Assembly (NCBI GenBank): GCA_002344055.1 | Contig: DDTH01000014.1 | Location: forward strand, 225,636-289,635 | Direction: 5' to 3' | Source: Sphingomonadales bacterium UBA2369 | Lineage (GTDB): Bacteria > Pseudomonadota > Alphaproteobacteria > Sphingomonadales > Sphingomonadaceae | Length of the DNA: 64,000 bases | In this document: piece after piece, positions 43,629-52,336 of the stretch | Numbering within the stretch: position 1 is the stretch's first letter | Layout of the letters: each line of letters starts with the position of its first letter | The notes under the pieces: generated by a model | What the model was told of the DNA's origin: nothing | Seen by the model: the letters and a program-made list of their open reading frames with translations, nothing else | Database searches by the model: none | Translations under genes and position numbers: made by a program

Positions 43629-45014
43629 CTAAGATGCCGGGCGCTGCCGCGCCTCCATGGCCTCCCGCACCATGGGAAGGTGCATCGACCTTAGGCCGGC
43701 AGCCCGCATCACCTCCCAAGCGCGGCAGCGCGGCCCAAGGCGCCCGATCCAATGCTCGGCACGGCGGCGGCGGAAGGCGGCCACCGATTCCTCCACCTCG
43801 GCGAGAGTGCGCATTGCCCCCGGCAACTTGCGCCGCCGCTTGCCGAACCAATCGACCTTTGCGACTCGGCGCTCGATCTCCGCCCTCGACACTCGCAGCG
43901 GTGGGACCGCCGCCCGGATGTCCGCCGCCGCCGCCCGGATCTCGCCGCACAGCTGCTTGTTCAGTTCCGCCCAATCCACCCTTAGGCGAGACTCAGCCTC
44001 CGGGATCGCGTCGTCCACGGCTGGCACGTCGCGCGCGATACGACACCGATCACCTCCGACATGGACGATGTCCGGGATCGCCGGCCGCATACCGTTCTGT
44101 TCCAGATGGGAGATGAAGCCGTCGAACAGCAGGTGGAACAGCGGGTGCATGGCCTTGCGGTGCGTCCGGACCATCGCAGCGACCCAGCCGCTCTCACCGA
44201 AGGACGAGCATGGCGCCGGCAGAAAGGGCAGGGCCGGCGACCAACGCGCCTGGAGCCCTGCGTTGAGGGTCGGCTGGTCGACCTTTCGCGGCGATCGCAT
44301 CAGGCCCACTGCGGCCAGACGATCCGCATAGTGCTTGCGCCAGTGATCCAGCGGGCGGGCCGGAGGCATCGACCGCGCCAGAGCGGCCGCCGAGCGGGCC
44401 AGGTCCAGCAATAGCGACGTGGCTTCCGGAGCCGCGCGCGGAACCATGCTCACTGCAACTCGAGGGCAGTTCTCCTCGGTCGGTGACACGTAGCCGTGCC
44501 GGCCGGCGGTCGCCCGCGTCACCAGGCTGTCGCGCAGCCAAGCACCGTGCAGAGCGCACACCGCGACGCCAGGAAGCTGATGCGCAACGAGCCAAGTGGC
44601 CATCCCGAGTTCCTCCTGCTGCGCGTCGAGGCAATCCGGGCAGAATCTCAGTGCCTGGCCAGCGCGGATCCGGAACGCCGCGACCCCGAGACGGTGGTGC
44701 GCGTTCGACGATTCGCTCGCCCGCAGGTCTCGCTCGACGACCTCCCGCGTCTCCTGGCTCTGGAATGCGGCGTAGAACGGGAAGAGCGTGTGCGACAGCA
44801 GTTCGGACCCGCCAAGCCCCGCCGCAGCGGGAATGCGGGCCGCCAGCGCATCCAGCCGGCATGGCAGGTCGAACGATGCCACGGCCGAGCGTCGACCGAA
44901 CAGCTCGGCCGAGTGATCGGCCGCCGTCCTCGCGCCCGACAGCAGCCGGTGACGGCCGAGCATCCCGTAGAGCAACTCACCCTCGATCGCGACCGGGAAG
45001 CAGCCGGTCGTCAC
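43629..45014 (-). CDS. tniQ: TniQ/TnsD-family target-selection protein
   Basis: A 461-residue TniQ-domain protein. The zinc-binding residues are C125-P-D-C128 and C153-ALH156. The N-terminal LLYGMLGRHRLLSG is typical of TniQ. The C-terminal half (from about residue 270) is helical and basic, the part that in TnsD recognises glmS DNA. It is the only TniQ-like gene seen, so it most likely targets the attTn7 site in which the element lies. Starts inside the tnsC stop (ATGA). Confidence 0.88.
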   Translation of the reverse strand: MTTGCFPVAIEGELLYGMLGRHRLLSGARTAADHSAELFGRRSAVASFDLPCRLDALAARIPAAAGLGGSELLSHTLFPFYAAFQSQETREVVERDLRASESSNAHHRLGVAAFRIRAGQALRFCPDCLDAQQEELGMATWLVAHQLPGVAVCALHGAWLRDSLVTRATAGRHGYVSPTEENCPRVAVSMVPRAAPEATSLLLDLARSAAALARSMPPARPLDHWRKHYADRLAAVGLMRSPRKVDQPTLNAGLQARWSPALPFLPAPCSSFGESGWVAAMVRTHRKAMHPLFHLLFDGFISHLEQNGMRPAIPDIVHVGGDRCRIARDVPAVDDAIPEAESRLRVDWAELNKQLCGEIRAAAADIRAAVPPLRVSRAEIERRVAKVDWFGKRRRKLPGAMRTLAEVEESVAAFRRRRAEHWIGRLGPRCRAWEVMRAAGLRSMHLPMVREAMEARQRPAS

Positions 45015-46846
45015 CCGGCGGCCACCTCGTCGGGCGTGACGACGATGCCGGACGCGCGGAGCGTCGCAACGGGGTCATCGGACGTCGCCACCAACGCCGG
45101 CATGCTGCCCGGCGGCAGGTCGACCTTCGACCTCGCCGGCTTGCGGACCTTCTCCGGCCTCGGCTTCGGTTCCGCAGCGAGCAGGTCGTTGACCACCTCG
45201 ACCATGGCCACAAGATCGTCGATGCCAACCCGCCGCTCGGCCTCGGCCACGACCCGTTCCACCGCGTCCTGAGCGTGGCCGCGCTGGATCAGGCTCGCCT
45301 TCAGCCGGAGCCACGGCTCGTTACGCGCGTCCTCCTCAGCGTTCGCGATCCGCTGCTTCAAGTCCCGCAGGTAGCGCAGGTCGCGCATGGACTGACCCGT
45401 CTCCTGGCAGAGGAGCCGCTCGACATGCTGGTGAAGTGGCTCAAGATCGGCGTAGCCGGCCAGCAAATCCTCGCGATTGTCCCGCAGGGCGGTGATCATC
45501 GGGGCGATGAGCGCGAATTCCTCCCTCGCGACCGTGCGGAAATGCCCGGCGTCGAGAAACTCATCCCCACCATAGACCTCGCCGCGGCTGATCGCCCGCA
45601 TCTGCGCCAGGACGTAGAGCTTGACCGCGAGGTCCATGATGCCCTGGCTCTCGTCGTAGATCGCCTCGCTGATCTCGGGGGTGAGTTCGGTCGGCGTGGC
45701 CGTCCACTGGTATTGCCAGAGTTCCTTCAGCCAATCGTCCCATTCGTCCCCTTGCGACATGCGGAACCAGTTCGGCTGGCCGAGGCCCGACGCCCGCCGT
45801 GCTTCGCGGAATTCGCCCTCGACAATCGACCTCGCGTCGTTGGTGCCGATCAGCATGATGGGCACACCCAGCGAATTCACCAGCGTCACCAAGAAGTTCA
45901 TCAGCGGCTTGACGCCCTCGGTCGACTGCTTGGCATGCTGGATCTCGTCGATGACGATCAGACCGACCGCGTGCAGCGTCACCAGATGCTGCACGAACAG
46001 CATCATCTGATCTCCAGAGACGCGCTTCCCCTCGGCCCCGAAGCGCTCGGCGTAGCGGGTGCCGAGCAGGCGATCGAACGCGGCCAGGACGGCGATGCAC
46101 AGCTGCTTGCGCCCGCCGGTCGACGGGCACTGGACCTCCAGCCAGACCACCTGCTTGATAATGGCGTAGGCGAGCCTCTGCTCGACGACCTGCGGGATCC
46201 TGGCAAGGGTCCTGCGCGTGATCGTCGTCTTGCCGGTGCCGGGATCGCCGATCAGCGCGAACGCGACCGGATGGCTGTGCGTCAGCACGGGCATGGAAGA
46301 CTTCACCTCCCCGACGTCGGCGCCGCCAGCGAGCTTCTGGATCGCCGCTGCACTTGCGAGCAGCGCCGGGCGATGCGTGCCGCGCGCGGGGTCGCGGGCC
46401 TTGTATCCCTGGCGGATCACCATCCCGATGCGCTCGGCCAGATCGACCTGCGCCTCCACCGGGATGACCGCGTCGAAAATGCGCAGGACGCAGTAACGTC
46501 GTAGGGTGTGCGACAGCTCGCGCTCGGCCTCGCTGCGCTCGGGTTCGACCACCAGCTCGTCATGTGCCTCGGCCCATTCGAGCGGCGGGCCGAGCACGCG
46601 CGTGAAGGGGTTGCGCCACAGCTCCGGCAACCAGCCGTCCGGCACGTCATTGGCGGGAAGGTCGTCGGCCATGGCTGCGGCGGCGACACCTTCGGTCGGT
46701 TCCGCCGCGGGCGGGCTGGCCCCAATCGAGCGTCCCGTCGCGATCCGTGCGGTCGCAATCCCCGTGGTGGAGATGGGCGGGTCGTCGCGGCCTGCGATCA
46801 GCATGTCGCCGCCATTCCAGCCATCGGTCGAATTGTAGTCCATCAC
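45011..46846 (-). CDS. tnsC: TnsC AAA+ ATPase
   Basis: A 611-residue AAA+ regulator. Walker A GDPGTGKTT lies at about 200-208 and Walker B LIVIDEIQHAKQ follows; NSLGVPIMLIGTND contains sensor-like residues. TnsC bridges TniQ-marked targets and the TnsAB transposase. The N-terminal 190 residues are long, as in Tn7 TnsC, and the C-terminal tail could contact TnsA/TnsB. Start is GTG at 46846 or ATG at 46843 with AGGAGG upstream. Confidence 0.9.
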   Translation of the reverse strand: MMDYNSTDGWNGGDMLIAGRDDPPISTTGIATARIATGRSIGASPPAAEPTEGVAAAAMADDLPANDVPDGWLPELWRNPFTRVLGPPLEWAEAHDELVVEPERSEAERELSHTLRRYCVLRIFDAVIPVEAQVDLAERIGMVIRQGYKARDPARGTHRPALLASAAAIQKLAGGADVGEVKSSMPVLTHSHPVAFALIGDPGTGKTTITRRTLARIPQVVEQRLAYAIIKQVVWLEVQCPSTGGRKQLCIAVLAAFDRLLGTRYAERFGAEGKRVSGDQMMLFVQHLVTLHAVGLIVIDEIQHAKQSTEGVKPLMNFLVTLVNSLGVPIMLIGTNDARSIVEGEFREARRASGLGQPNWFRMSQGDEWDDWLKELWQYQWTATPTELTPEISEAIYDESQGIMDLAVKLYVLAQMRAISRGEVYGGDEFLDAGHFRTVAREEFALIAPMITALRDNREDLLAGYADLEPLHQHVERLLCQETGQSMRDLRYLRDLKQRIANAEEDARNEPWLRLKASLIQRGHAQDAVERVVAEAERRVGIDDLVAMVEVVNDLLAAEPKPRPEKVRKPARSKVDLPPGSMPALVATSDDPVATLRASGIVVTPDEVAAG

Positions 46847-46847
46847 G

Positions 46848-49052
46848 TCACTTCCTCCTGTTCATGCGATCGCGCATGCTCGGCCGCGCGTGATCGTCGT
46901 TGGCCGGTCCCCCGGCGGCTTGCTTCGACACCGGCAGGGCCGACGGGAGCCTCGGAGGCGACCGGTCGAGGTCGCCGATCATCGGCCGGTGATAGTCGGC
47001 CAGCTGCTCGAGCCGGTCGTGCTCGCGCTCGTTGGCCGTGTTGCCGCGGATGTTCGAGACCTCCGCCGCGTTCGACGCAGCAGGAGGCGTCTCGGCCATC
47101 GCAGCCTCCGCTCGCCCGGCCTCGTCCGCGGCACCGTGGTCGTGGTCGACCTTGCCGATGCCGGCGACCACCGTCTGCCGCGCCTGGATGTCGGACTCGT
47201 CGCGGAGCTCGTCCTCGATCTCCCAGTGCGAGGTCTTGGCCCGACGGTCGGACACCAACTGGGCAACCTGGAAGCCCTTGGGCGAGTCCGGGTCGTGGAC
47301 GTAGATGAAGTCGGTCGTGCGCCGGTCGAAGCTGATCGGCCAGGCGAAGCGGCCCTGGTCCCGGGCCTTCTCGCGCCAATCGTCATCGATGGCCTTCTGA
47401 CAGATGTAGATGCACCCGTGGAAATGGATGCCGTCCCGGCAGACCGTCGCCGTCTCGCGCTCCAGGAGCGAGAAGCGCACCGACTCCTCGTCCGGCTGGC
47501 GCGGGATGCCGGAGCAGCTGCCGACACCCCAGGTCCACAGGTCATTGGGCACGGAGGGGACGTGCTCCTCGTTCATGGCCGGGAGCCGCGGGTAGGATGC
47601 GAGCGGGTGGAAGTTGTTGTAGTAGAGGATGGAGCGGATCACCTGGCGGTGCAGCTCGTCCAGCGTCATCACGGTCTTAAGCCGGTAGTCCTCGGCTCCG
47701 CGCTCCCGGAAGTCGACATGGACGAAACCGGGGGTGAACGGACGCATCGCCTCGTCGATCATGCCGAAACGGCGCTCGACGATGCCCTTCCAGTCCGCGC
47801 GGTAGCTCGGCGGGTTGGCGATCCCGACGCCGTGGCGCTCGATGAGACCCAGCACACCGGCACGGGCCATCTCGGCCTTGTCCCCCACGATGCTGCCAGG
47901 AAGATGGCGCGAGGGCCATTGGTCCGGCGTGATGCTGACGCCGTGCTCGGCGCAGAACGCGACCTTGTCAGTCATCGCGTTGGCGAGCGCCGCCATCGCG
48001 CCGAGCCAGGAAGGCGGGTCGAGCGACAGCGCGAATCCGACGATCAGCCGGGACCAGACGTCGACGACGACGTAGAGGGTCGCGCGCCAGACGAGCTTGC
48101 GACGGTTCCTGCGCGACCGCGTGTAGACGTTCAACACGGTGGCATCGATCTGGTACATATCGCCGGGGCCGGTGGCCTCGCCGGTGGAGTCCCGCTCGAT
48201 CGCGCGCTTGCGCAGCGCGAACAGCCTCTTGCCCATTCGCTTGCGCATCGCCTCGACGCGCTTGCGCTCGCGCGACCAGTGGTAGCGGAACTGCTCGAGA
48301 CGCGGCATGCCGACCTTCTCACACTCCTCGAAGGGCGGCCTAGGGCCGAACTTCGCGATCAGCTGCTCGACGTCGGCGTGGAAGCCGACGCGCATCGCAT
48401 GCCAATAGGCGGCGGCGTGCGTCTGCCCGTCATTGTCCTCGAACCAGTCGAAGCCGATGCGGAACAGGCGCCTCAGCTCGCCGGTGATCGGCACGCCCTT
48501 GGGACGGGCCCTTTTCGGATCGGGCTTAGGGCCGGATTTCGCGCCCCCGGGCCCGACCGGGCGCGGCTCGCCGGGAGCGCCGCACTTCGCGTAACCGGGC
48601 AGCAGCGCGCCCGGGACCATGCCGCCATGGAACAGGCGCAGCAGCTTGGTGCGGACCGTGGTGGTGGTAACGCCGAGGGATCTCGCGGCGTCGGCAACGA
48701 GGCCGGCGCGGGTTGCCGAAACGAACATGCCGGCGTCACGGATGAGCGGCCCGAGCACCTCCCAATCCGCGTCCCGCGCGGTCAGGTGCGCCTGCCGCTT
48801 GTGCCTGTTCTCCGGCGCGATCCCGGCGAGATAGACGGCATCGTCCACGTAGAGGGGAGGCGCGCCCGCCTCGAAGACCCAGTGGTTCTCGAGCGCGAGG
48901 CGCTTCAGGTCCTCGACCACGTGAAGCTCGGGCCAGGACTTCGGGTCGTCCGCGTCCACGACGGCGACAGTCGCCTGAATCCTATTGGTCCAGACCACCC
49001 TCAGGCGTCCGTAGGCACTCTTGGTGTCGATCACGTCGTGGACGACGAACAC
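46848..49052 (-). CDS. tnsB: TnsB DDE transposase
   Basis: A large DDE transposase (up to 755 residues counted from an alternative ATG at 49115). With that numbering the catalytic residues are D324 (MYQIDATVLNVY), D412 (SIVGDKAEMARAG) and E447 (DWKGIVERRFGMI). N-terminal residues 100-200 hold the DNA-binding helices. A long acidic/polar tail after about residue 630 may contact TnsC. I prefer the GTG at 49052, directly after the tnsA stop with a GAGGG site; the ATG at 49115 also has a GAGGTGG site. Confidence 0.9.
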   Translation of the reverse strand: MFVVHDVIDTKSAYGRLRVVWTNRIQATVAVVDADDPKSWPELHVVEDLKRLALENHWVFEAGAPPLYVDDAVYLAGIAPENRHKRQAHLTARDADWEVLGPLIRDAGMFVSATRAGLVADAARSLGVTTTTVRTKLLRLFHGGMVPGALLPGYAKCGAPGEPRPVGPGGAKSGPKPDPKRARPKGVPITGELRRLFRIGFDWFEDNDGQTHAAAYWHAMRVGFHADVEQLIAKFGPRPPFEECEKVGMPRLEQFRYHWSRERKRVEAMRKRMGKRLFALRKRAIERDSTGEATGPGDMYQIDATVLNVYTRSRRNRRKLVWRATLYVVVDVWSRLIVGFALSLDPPSWLGAMAALANAMTDKVAFCAEHGVSITPDQWPSRHLPGSIVGDKAEMARAGVLGLIERHGVGIANPPSYRADWKGIVERRFGMIDEAMRPFTPGFVHVDFRERGAEDYRLKTVMTLDELHRQVIRSILYYNNFHPLASYPRLPAMNEEHVPSVPNDLWTWGVGSCSGIPRQPDEESVRFSLLERETATVCRDGIHFHGCIYICQKAIDDDWREKARDQGRFAWPISFDRRTTDFIYVHDPDSPKGFQVAQLVSDRRAKTSHWEIEDELRDESDIQARQTVVAGIGKVDHDHGAADEAGRAEAAMAETPPAASNAAEVSNIRGNTANEREHDRLEQLADYHRPMIGDLDRSPPRLPSALPVSKQAAGGPANDDHARPSMRDRMNRRK

Positions 49053-49056
49053 CTGG

Positions 49057-49860
49057 TCAGCCCTCGCCAACCAGAACGAGCTGGCTGACCGGACCGAACG
49101 GATCGAAGCGCGCATTGCCAGCCACCTCGACGAGGTTGCGCGCGCGCAGGCGCTTCAGCGCGGACAGCGCCGTGCCCGCGACCCAGCCGTGGATGCCCTC
49201 GACGGCCTTGCACAGGTCGACGACGCGGCCGGCGACGGCGCTCGCCAACTCGACGAGCATGACGTCCGCACACTCGTCCCAACCGATCGCGTTGGGCGAG
49301 CGCACGCCGGTCAGGAACGCCCAGGTGGCACGCTCCTGCATGTTCAGGCGCTCAGCGCGGCTGACGTCGGAGCCGATGACCAGCCTCCATTCGGCACCCC
49401 GATGGCTCCAGGCCTGGCGCTCCAACTCGAGCTTCTCGAGGACGCGACGCTTGCCCAGCTCGCCAGCCGGCTTGACCGCGATCGCGACCCGGCGGCCGCC
49501 CGTGAAGTCGACCACCATGTCGGTCGTGACCGGCACGTCCACACCGTTGGCCGCCGGGTGGCGCACACCGAGCCTGTCCGCGATCACCAGCGTCTCGGCG
49601 CGGCAGAGCGGGAACTGCTCGCGGATGTCCACGACGTCCCCGCGCTCGTCGAACTTGCGGAAGACGTCGAGCTCCATGTCGGACATCAGGTGGACGACGC
49701 GGCCATGGGTCTGGCTCTTCACGCGGTGGACCCGGCCGGAGGAGGAGAAGTCGCCGACCCTGATGAAGGGCCTGTAGTCGGCCCCATGGCCGCTCCCGCG
49801 GCCCTCCCTCAGCATGCGCCTGATGCGCCTCTCGGTGATGCGGCGGCGGCCCATGATCAC
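49057..49860 (-). CDS. tnsA: TnsA endonuclease
   Basis: A 267-residue restriction-like endonuclease. The active residues fall at E63 (DMELDVFRK), D114 (TTDMVVDFTGG) and K130 (VAIAVKPAGE), at or next to the positions known in Tn7 TnsA (E63, D114, K132). It makes the 5' cuts, so transposition should be cut-and-paste. The C-terminal region binds TnsC in Tn7. The start overlaps the small upstream gene by 4 bp. Confidence 0.9.
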   Translation of the reverse strand: MIMGRRRITERRIRRMLREGRGSGHGADYRPFIRVGDFSSSGRVHRVKSQTHGRVVHLMSDMELDVFRKFDERGDVVDIREQFPLCRAETLVIADRLGVRHPAANGVDVPVTTDMVVDFTGGRRVAIAVKPAGELGKRRVLEKLELERQAWSHRGAEWRLVIGSDVSRAERLNMQERATWAFLTGVRSPNAIGWDECADVMLVELASAVAGRVVDLCKAVEGIHGWVAGTALSALKRLRARNLVEVAGNARFDPFGPVSQLVLVGEG

Positions 49861-50147
49861 TTCCTCCCCCGAACGTCGTGGCGGCGGACCAAGGTATCCG
49901 ACGGCACCGCGGCCCTGCCCAGGACGGGGCGCGGGAGCCCCGGCACCATGCCAGTGGCCGCGTCCGAGCGGACGCCGCCGTAGCTCGCGACCACCGAACT
50001 CACGAGGGTGGTGAGCTCGTCCATTCCAACGACCGCCGCGGGGACGCCGGAGACGGGCCAGGCGTGGGGGCCGGAGCGGTCGTAGCGCCGAAAGACGCGT
50101 TCGATCGCCGACTTCACGTCGGCGCGATAGGTGTGCTTATCCATCAT
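49857..50147 (-). CDS. Small protein ahead of tnsA
   Basis: A 96-residue protein starting MMDKHTYRADVKSAIERVF, with a helical N-terminus and a basic C-terminus (DTLVRRHDVRGRK). Its stop overlaps the tnsA start (ATGA), so it is the first gene of the tns operon as far as can be seen. No similarity recognised; it could be a regulator, antitoxin-like or targeting factor of the element. Confidence 0.6.
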   Translation of the reverse strand: MMDKHTYRADVKSAIERVFRRYDRSGPHAWPVSGVPAAVVGMDELTTLVSSVVASYGGVRSDAATGMVPGLPRPVLGRAAVPSDTLVRRHDVRGRK

Positions 50148-50502
50148 TTTCACTCGCGCATGACGGTGCACGCCGCGGCGCCTCCAAGGTGCCGGGCGTC
50201 ACCCGTCCGTTGATGTGTCCCCGCCGGTCAGGCGGATGGCTCAGGTAGGGGCGACGGGCAGGGGCGGACATTCAACAGGCGCAGGACACCGCCCGCCGCA
50301 ACAGCGCGGCGGTAGCGCCTTGACCCGCAGGACCGGCGCGTGCGATCGTGTTCGCGGCTGCAATGGACGTCCTGTGCTTCGCCGCACCGGGATCAGGTCA
50401 TAGTCGTCTCCTTCACCTGTTGGCCTGGCAGGCTCGGTTGAAGCGCGATCATCGGACCACGCGGTTCACGGGGATCGTCCGTTGGCGCGGACGATCCCCG
50501 TA
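50148..50502. other. Intergenic region with perfect hairpin
   Basis: This 355-bp stretch between the small protein ahead of tnsA and the next minus-strand gene has no convincing gene. It includes the tns promoter region (not located) and the palindrome described at 50469-50500. The frames seen in it are codon-shadow ORFs of GC-rich sequence. Confidence 0.5.
50469..50500 (-). terminator. Strong 13-bp stem-loop after the HTH-like gene
   Basis: CGGGGATCGTCCG (50469-50481) and CGGACGATCCCCG (50488-50500) are exact inverted copies with a 6-base loop, starting 2 bp after the stop of the minus-strand gene at 50503. There is no U-tract, so it may act as an mRNA 3' end or attenuator rather than a classic terminator. 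Confidence 0.5.
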
Positions 50503-50925
50503 TCACTCCTGGCTTCCCTTCGGCGTCGCTGGGCCGGCAAGTGTCCACTTGTCCCCGATGTGCTCGACGTCGCCGCGGAGAAGCATCTTCCTGAGGATCG
50601 GGGAGATACTCGTCCGCGCGACGCTCACGCCGAATCGCTCCTGGATCGCGTCACTCATCTGGCGGATGCGGATCGGCTCTCCGGCCTCCGCCATCACCAC
50701 CTTCAGCATCTCCCGGATCGTGCGCGGCCGCGCGGCGCCGTCCCCGCCCGCGGCGGGGAAGTAGCGAAGCAACGCCTTCTCGACCTCGATCGCCCGCGCG
50801 ACCTCCGCGGCGCGGCCGACGAGGTCCGCGTGCGTGGACGTCAAAGCCGCAAGCCTCGCGAGCACGTCGCTCCTCCTGAGGGTCACGGTGTCTACGTCGT
50901 TCGGTCCCGAATCGTCATTGGTCAT
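50503..50925 (-). CDS. Winged-helix-like small protein
   Basis: A 140-residue protein with an N-terminal coiled-coil-prone segment (RLAALTSTHADLVGRAAEVARAI) and a C-terminal helical domain TIREMLKVVMAEAGEPIRIRQM that resembles a winged helix, ending LLRGDVEHIGDKWTLAG. Likely DNA-binding, possibly a regulator of cargo or of the tns operon. Starts at ATG 50925. No family recognised. Confidence 0.6.
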   Translation of the reverse strand: MTNDDSGPNDVDTVTLRRSDVLARLAALTSTHADLVGRAAEVARAIEVEKALLRYFPAAGGDGAARPRTIREMLKVVMAEAGEPIRIRQMSDAIQERFGVSVARTSISPILRKMLLRGDVEHIGDKWTLAGPATPKGSQE

Positions 50926-51198
50926 TAGCCGAAAGTCCCATCAGTGACATACGAAGTCAACTACAAACTACATAAATGTGTATTACCCTCGTCCTAGCGG
51001 GAGCCCGGCCCGCTGGCGAGCGGATGTGCAACCGACCTGCGCTCTAGATATTGGTTCGACCGTCCTATGGCCCGGAGCGCTCGCGCTCAGCCGCCAGAGA
51101 CCATCTGGCGATACCCGAGGCGTAGTCCAATCGTAGTTTGCTGTAGGTGCTTCCTTGCATTGCAAGAGATCTGAGATCCATATGAGGAGGAAATTTGC

Positions 51199-51630
51199 AT
51201 GTCGATTTCGAGCCGCATTTCGAAGTCCCAGAACCGCAGGCACCGAAAGCCTCTCAAGGGACAGGGCTGGGAGCTTCGGGCCAAGCAGATGATCCGCAAC
51301 GAACTCATCCGCGGCGGCGTCACGCACGATGAGCTCGTCCACCGCCTCGCGGACCTGGGCGTCACCGAGAACGTGCCGAACCTGCGCAACAAGATCTCGC
51401 GCGGACGCTTCACGGCGGCCTGGCTGCTGCAGGTGCTCACGGCGGTGGGGGCCAGGTCGGTCGACATCGAGGGCGCCGGCACGGACCTTGCCTTCGACCA
51501 CCAGTCGGCCTCCAACGATCGTCGGGCAGGAGCGGGCAAGCAGCGGCTTCAAAGTTCCGGCCGATCCTGCATGCCAACTGCAAGGAGTGCTAGCAGGTGC
51601 TGCGATAGCGCGTCCGCACCCCTGGAATAG
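51199..51630 (+). CDS. DUF6471-like small protein
   Basis: A 143-residue protein. RAKQMIRNELIRGGVTHDEL, then VPNLRNKISRGRFTAAWLLQVL, matches the small DUF6471-type domain found in phages and plasmids. The ATG at 51199 has AGGAGGAAATTTGC before it. The C-terminal third (from about residue 95) is Ser/Arg/Cys-rich and overlaps the end of a convergent minus-strand gene by 82 bp; that tail is probably poorly conserved. Function unknown. Confidence 0.65.
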   Translation: MSISSRISKSQNRRHRKPLKGQGWELRAKQMIRNELIRGGVTHDELVHRLADLGVTENVPNLRNKISRGRFTAAWLLQVLTAVGARSVDIEGAGTDLAFDHQSASNDRRAGAGKQRLQSSGRSCMPTARSASRCCDSASAPLE

Positions 51631-52334
51631 GCGAGCCCTCCCCAGTCGGCCCAACGGTTGACGCGATCCGCCAGCCATCCGAAGAAGTCGTCGCGCAGCC
51701 GGGCTTCCGGAAAGGATAGGCTCCAAACGACCTTGCGCAGAGGCATCCGGGCGTTAGCGTCCAGCCCGGTCAGCGTCACGATGTGCAGCCCATTGATGGT
51801 CTCGCGCGCGAACAGGAATGGCAGGTCGGTGACGGCACGCTCGAAGATGCGCAGCGCCTGCTCCCGCTCGTCGTCGGCCCCGGTCCGGTCCGCTTGACGC
51901 ACCGCCTTGAGAACGCGGCCAAACGGGAGGTTGATCCACTCCGGCTCGCGGGTCGCCTGGAGCATGAGGAGGACCGACCGGCCCTCATCGGTGAGGGGCG
52001 AGGTGAACGAGGTGGCGCCCCTCCGCTCCTCCACGAGGCCAATTGATGAGAGCCAGCACTGGTAGAAGCGCCAGAAGAGCATGTCGCCGCAGAACAGGTC
52101 GTGCATCGTCTCCTCCGGACCGATCCAATGCCGCTCGATCGACGCCAGGACGCGCAGAAGCAGTTCTGACTGCTCGGGCGCGAGATGCGTGGACGGGAAG
52201 CGCAGATGGCCTTCCCAAAACGCCTGGCGGACGCCGCGCCACTGCCGGCCGTCCGTGTCCTCGATGACGCCGTTCCTGACGCGCAGCCACCATCCCCAGG
52301 GCTGGACCCCCTCGATGCCTGTCGACCCGATCAT
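51549..52334 (-). CDS. Hypothetical protein in the phage-like cargo operon
   Basis: A 261-residue protein beginning MIGSTGIEGVQPWGWWLRVR. Aromatic and charged residues are spread throughout, with no clear membrane segment or motif. It is the last gene of a minus-strand run of four (54,860 to 51,549) and starts 2 bp after its upstream neighbour's stop, so it is surely cotranscribed. Function unknown. Confidence 0.6.
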   Translation of the reverse strand: MIGSTGIEGVQPWGWWLRVRNGVIEDTDGRQWRGVRQAFWEGHLRFPSTHLAPEQSELLLRVLASIERHWIGPEETMHDLFCGDMLFWRFYQCWLSSIGLVEERRGATSFTSPLTDEGRSVLLMLQATREPEWINLPFGRVLKAVRQADRTGADDEREQALRIFERAVTDLPFLFARETINGLHIVTLTGLDANARMPLRKVVWSLSFPEARLRDDFFGWLADRVNRWADWGGLAYSRGADALSQHLLALLAVGMQDRPEL

Positions 52335-52336
52335 GG

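Noticed and set aside
44483..46504. A 673-codon plus-strand frame opposite tnsC
   Set aside because: It mirrors tniQ/tnsC codons and has no motifs; the opposite strand has Walker A/B motifs and coupled start/stop overlaps.
46890..49088. A 732-codon plus-strand frame opposite tnsB
   Set aside because: It is the shadow of a DDE transposase whose catalytic residues are intact; no ribosome site or family features are seen.
49053..49115. Certain choice of the ATG at 49115 as the tnsB start
   Set aside because: Both 49115 and the GTG at 49052 have plausible ribosome sites; I kept the non-overlapping GTG as the preferred start and noted the alternative.
50215..50403. Short plus-strand frames in the gap between the tns operon and the HTH-like gene
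   Set aside because: They lack ribosome sites, are GC-composition artefacts and overlap no conserved pattern.
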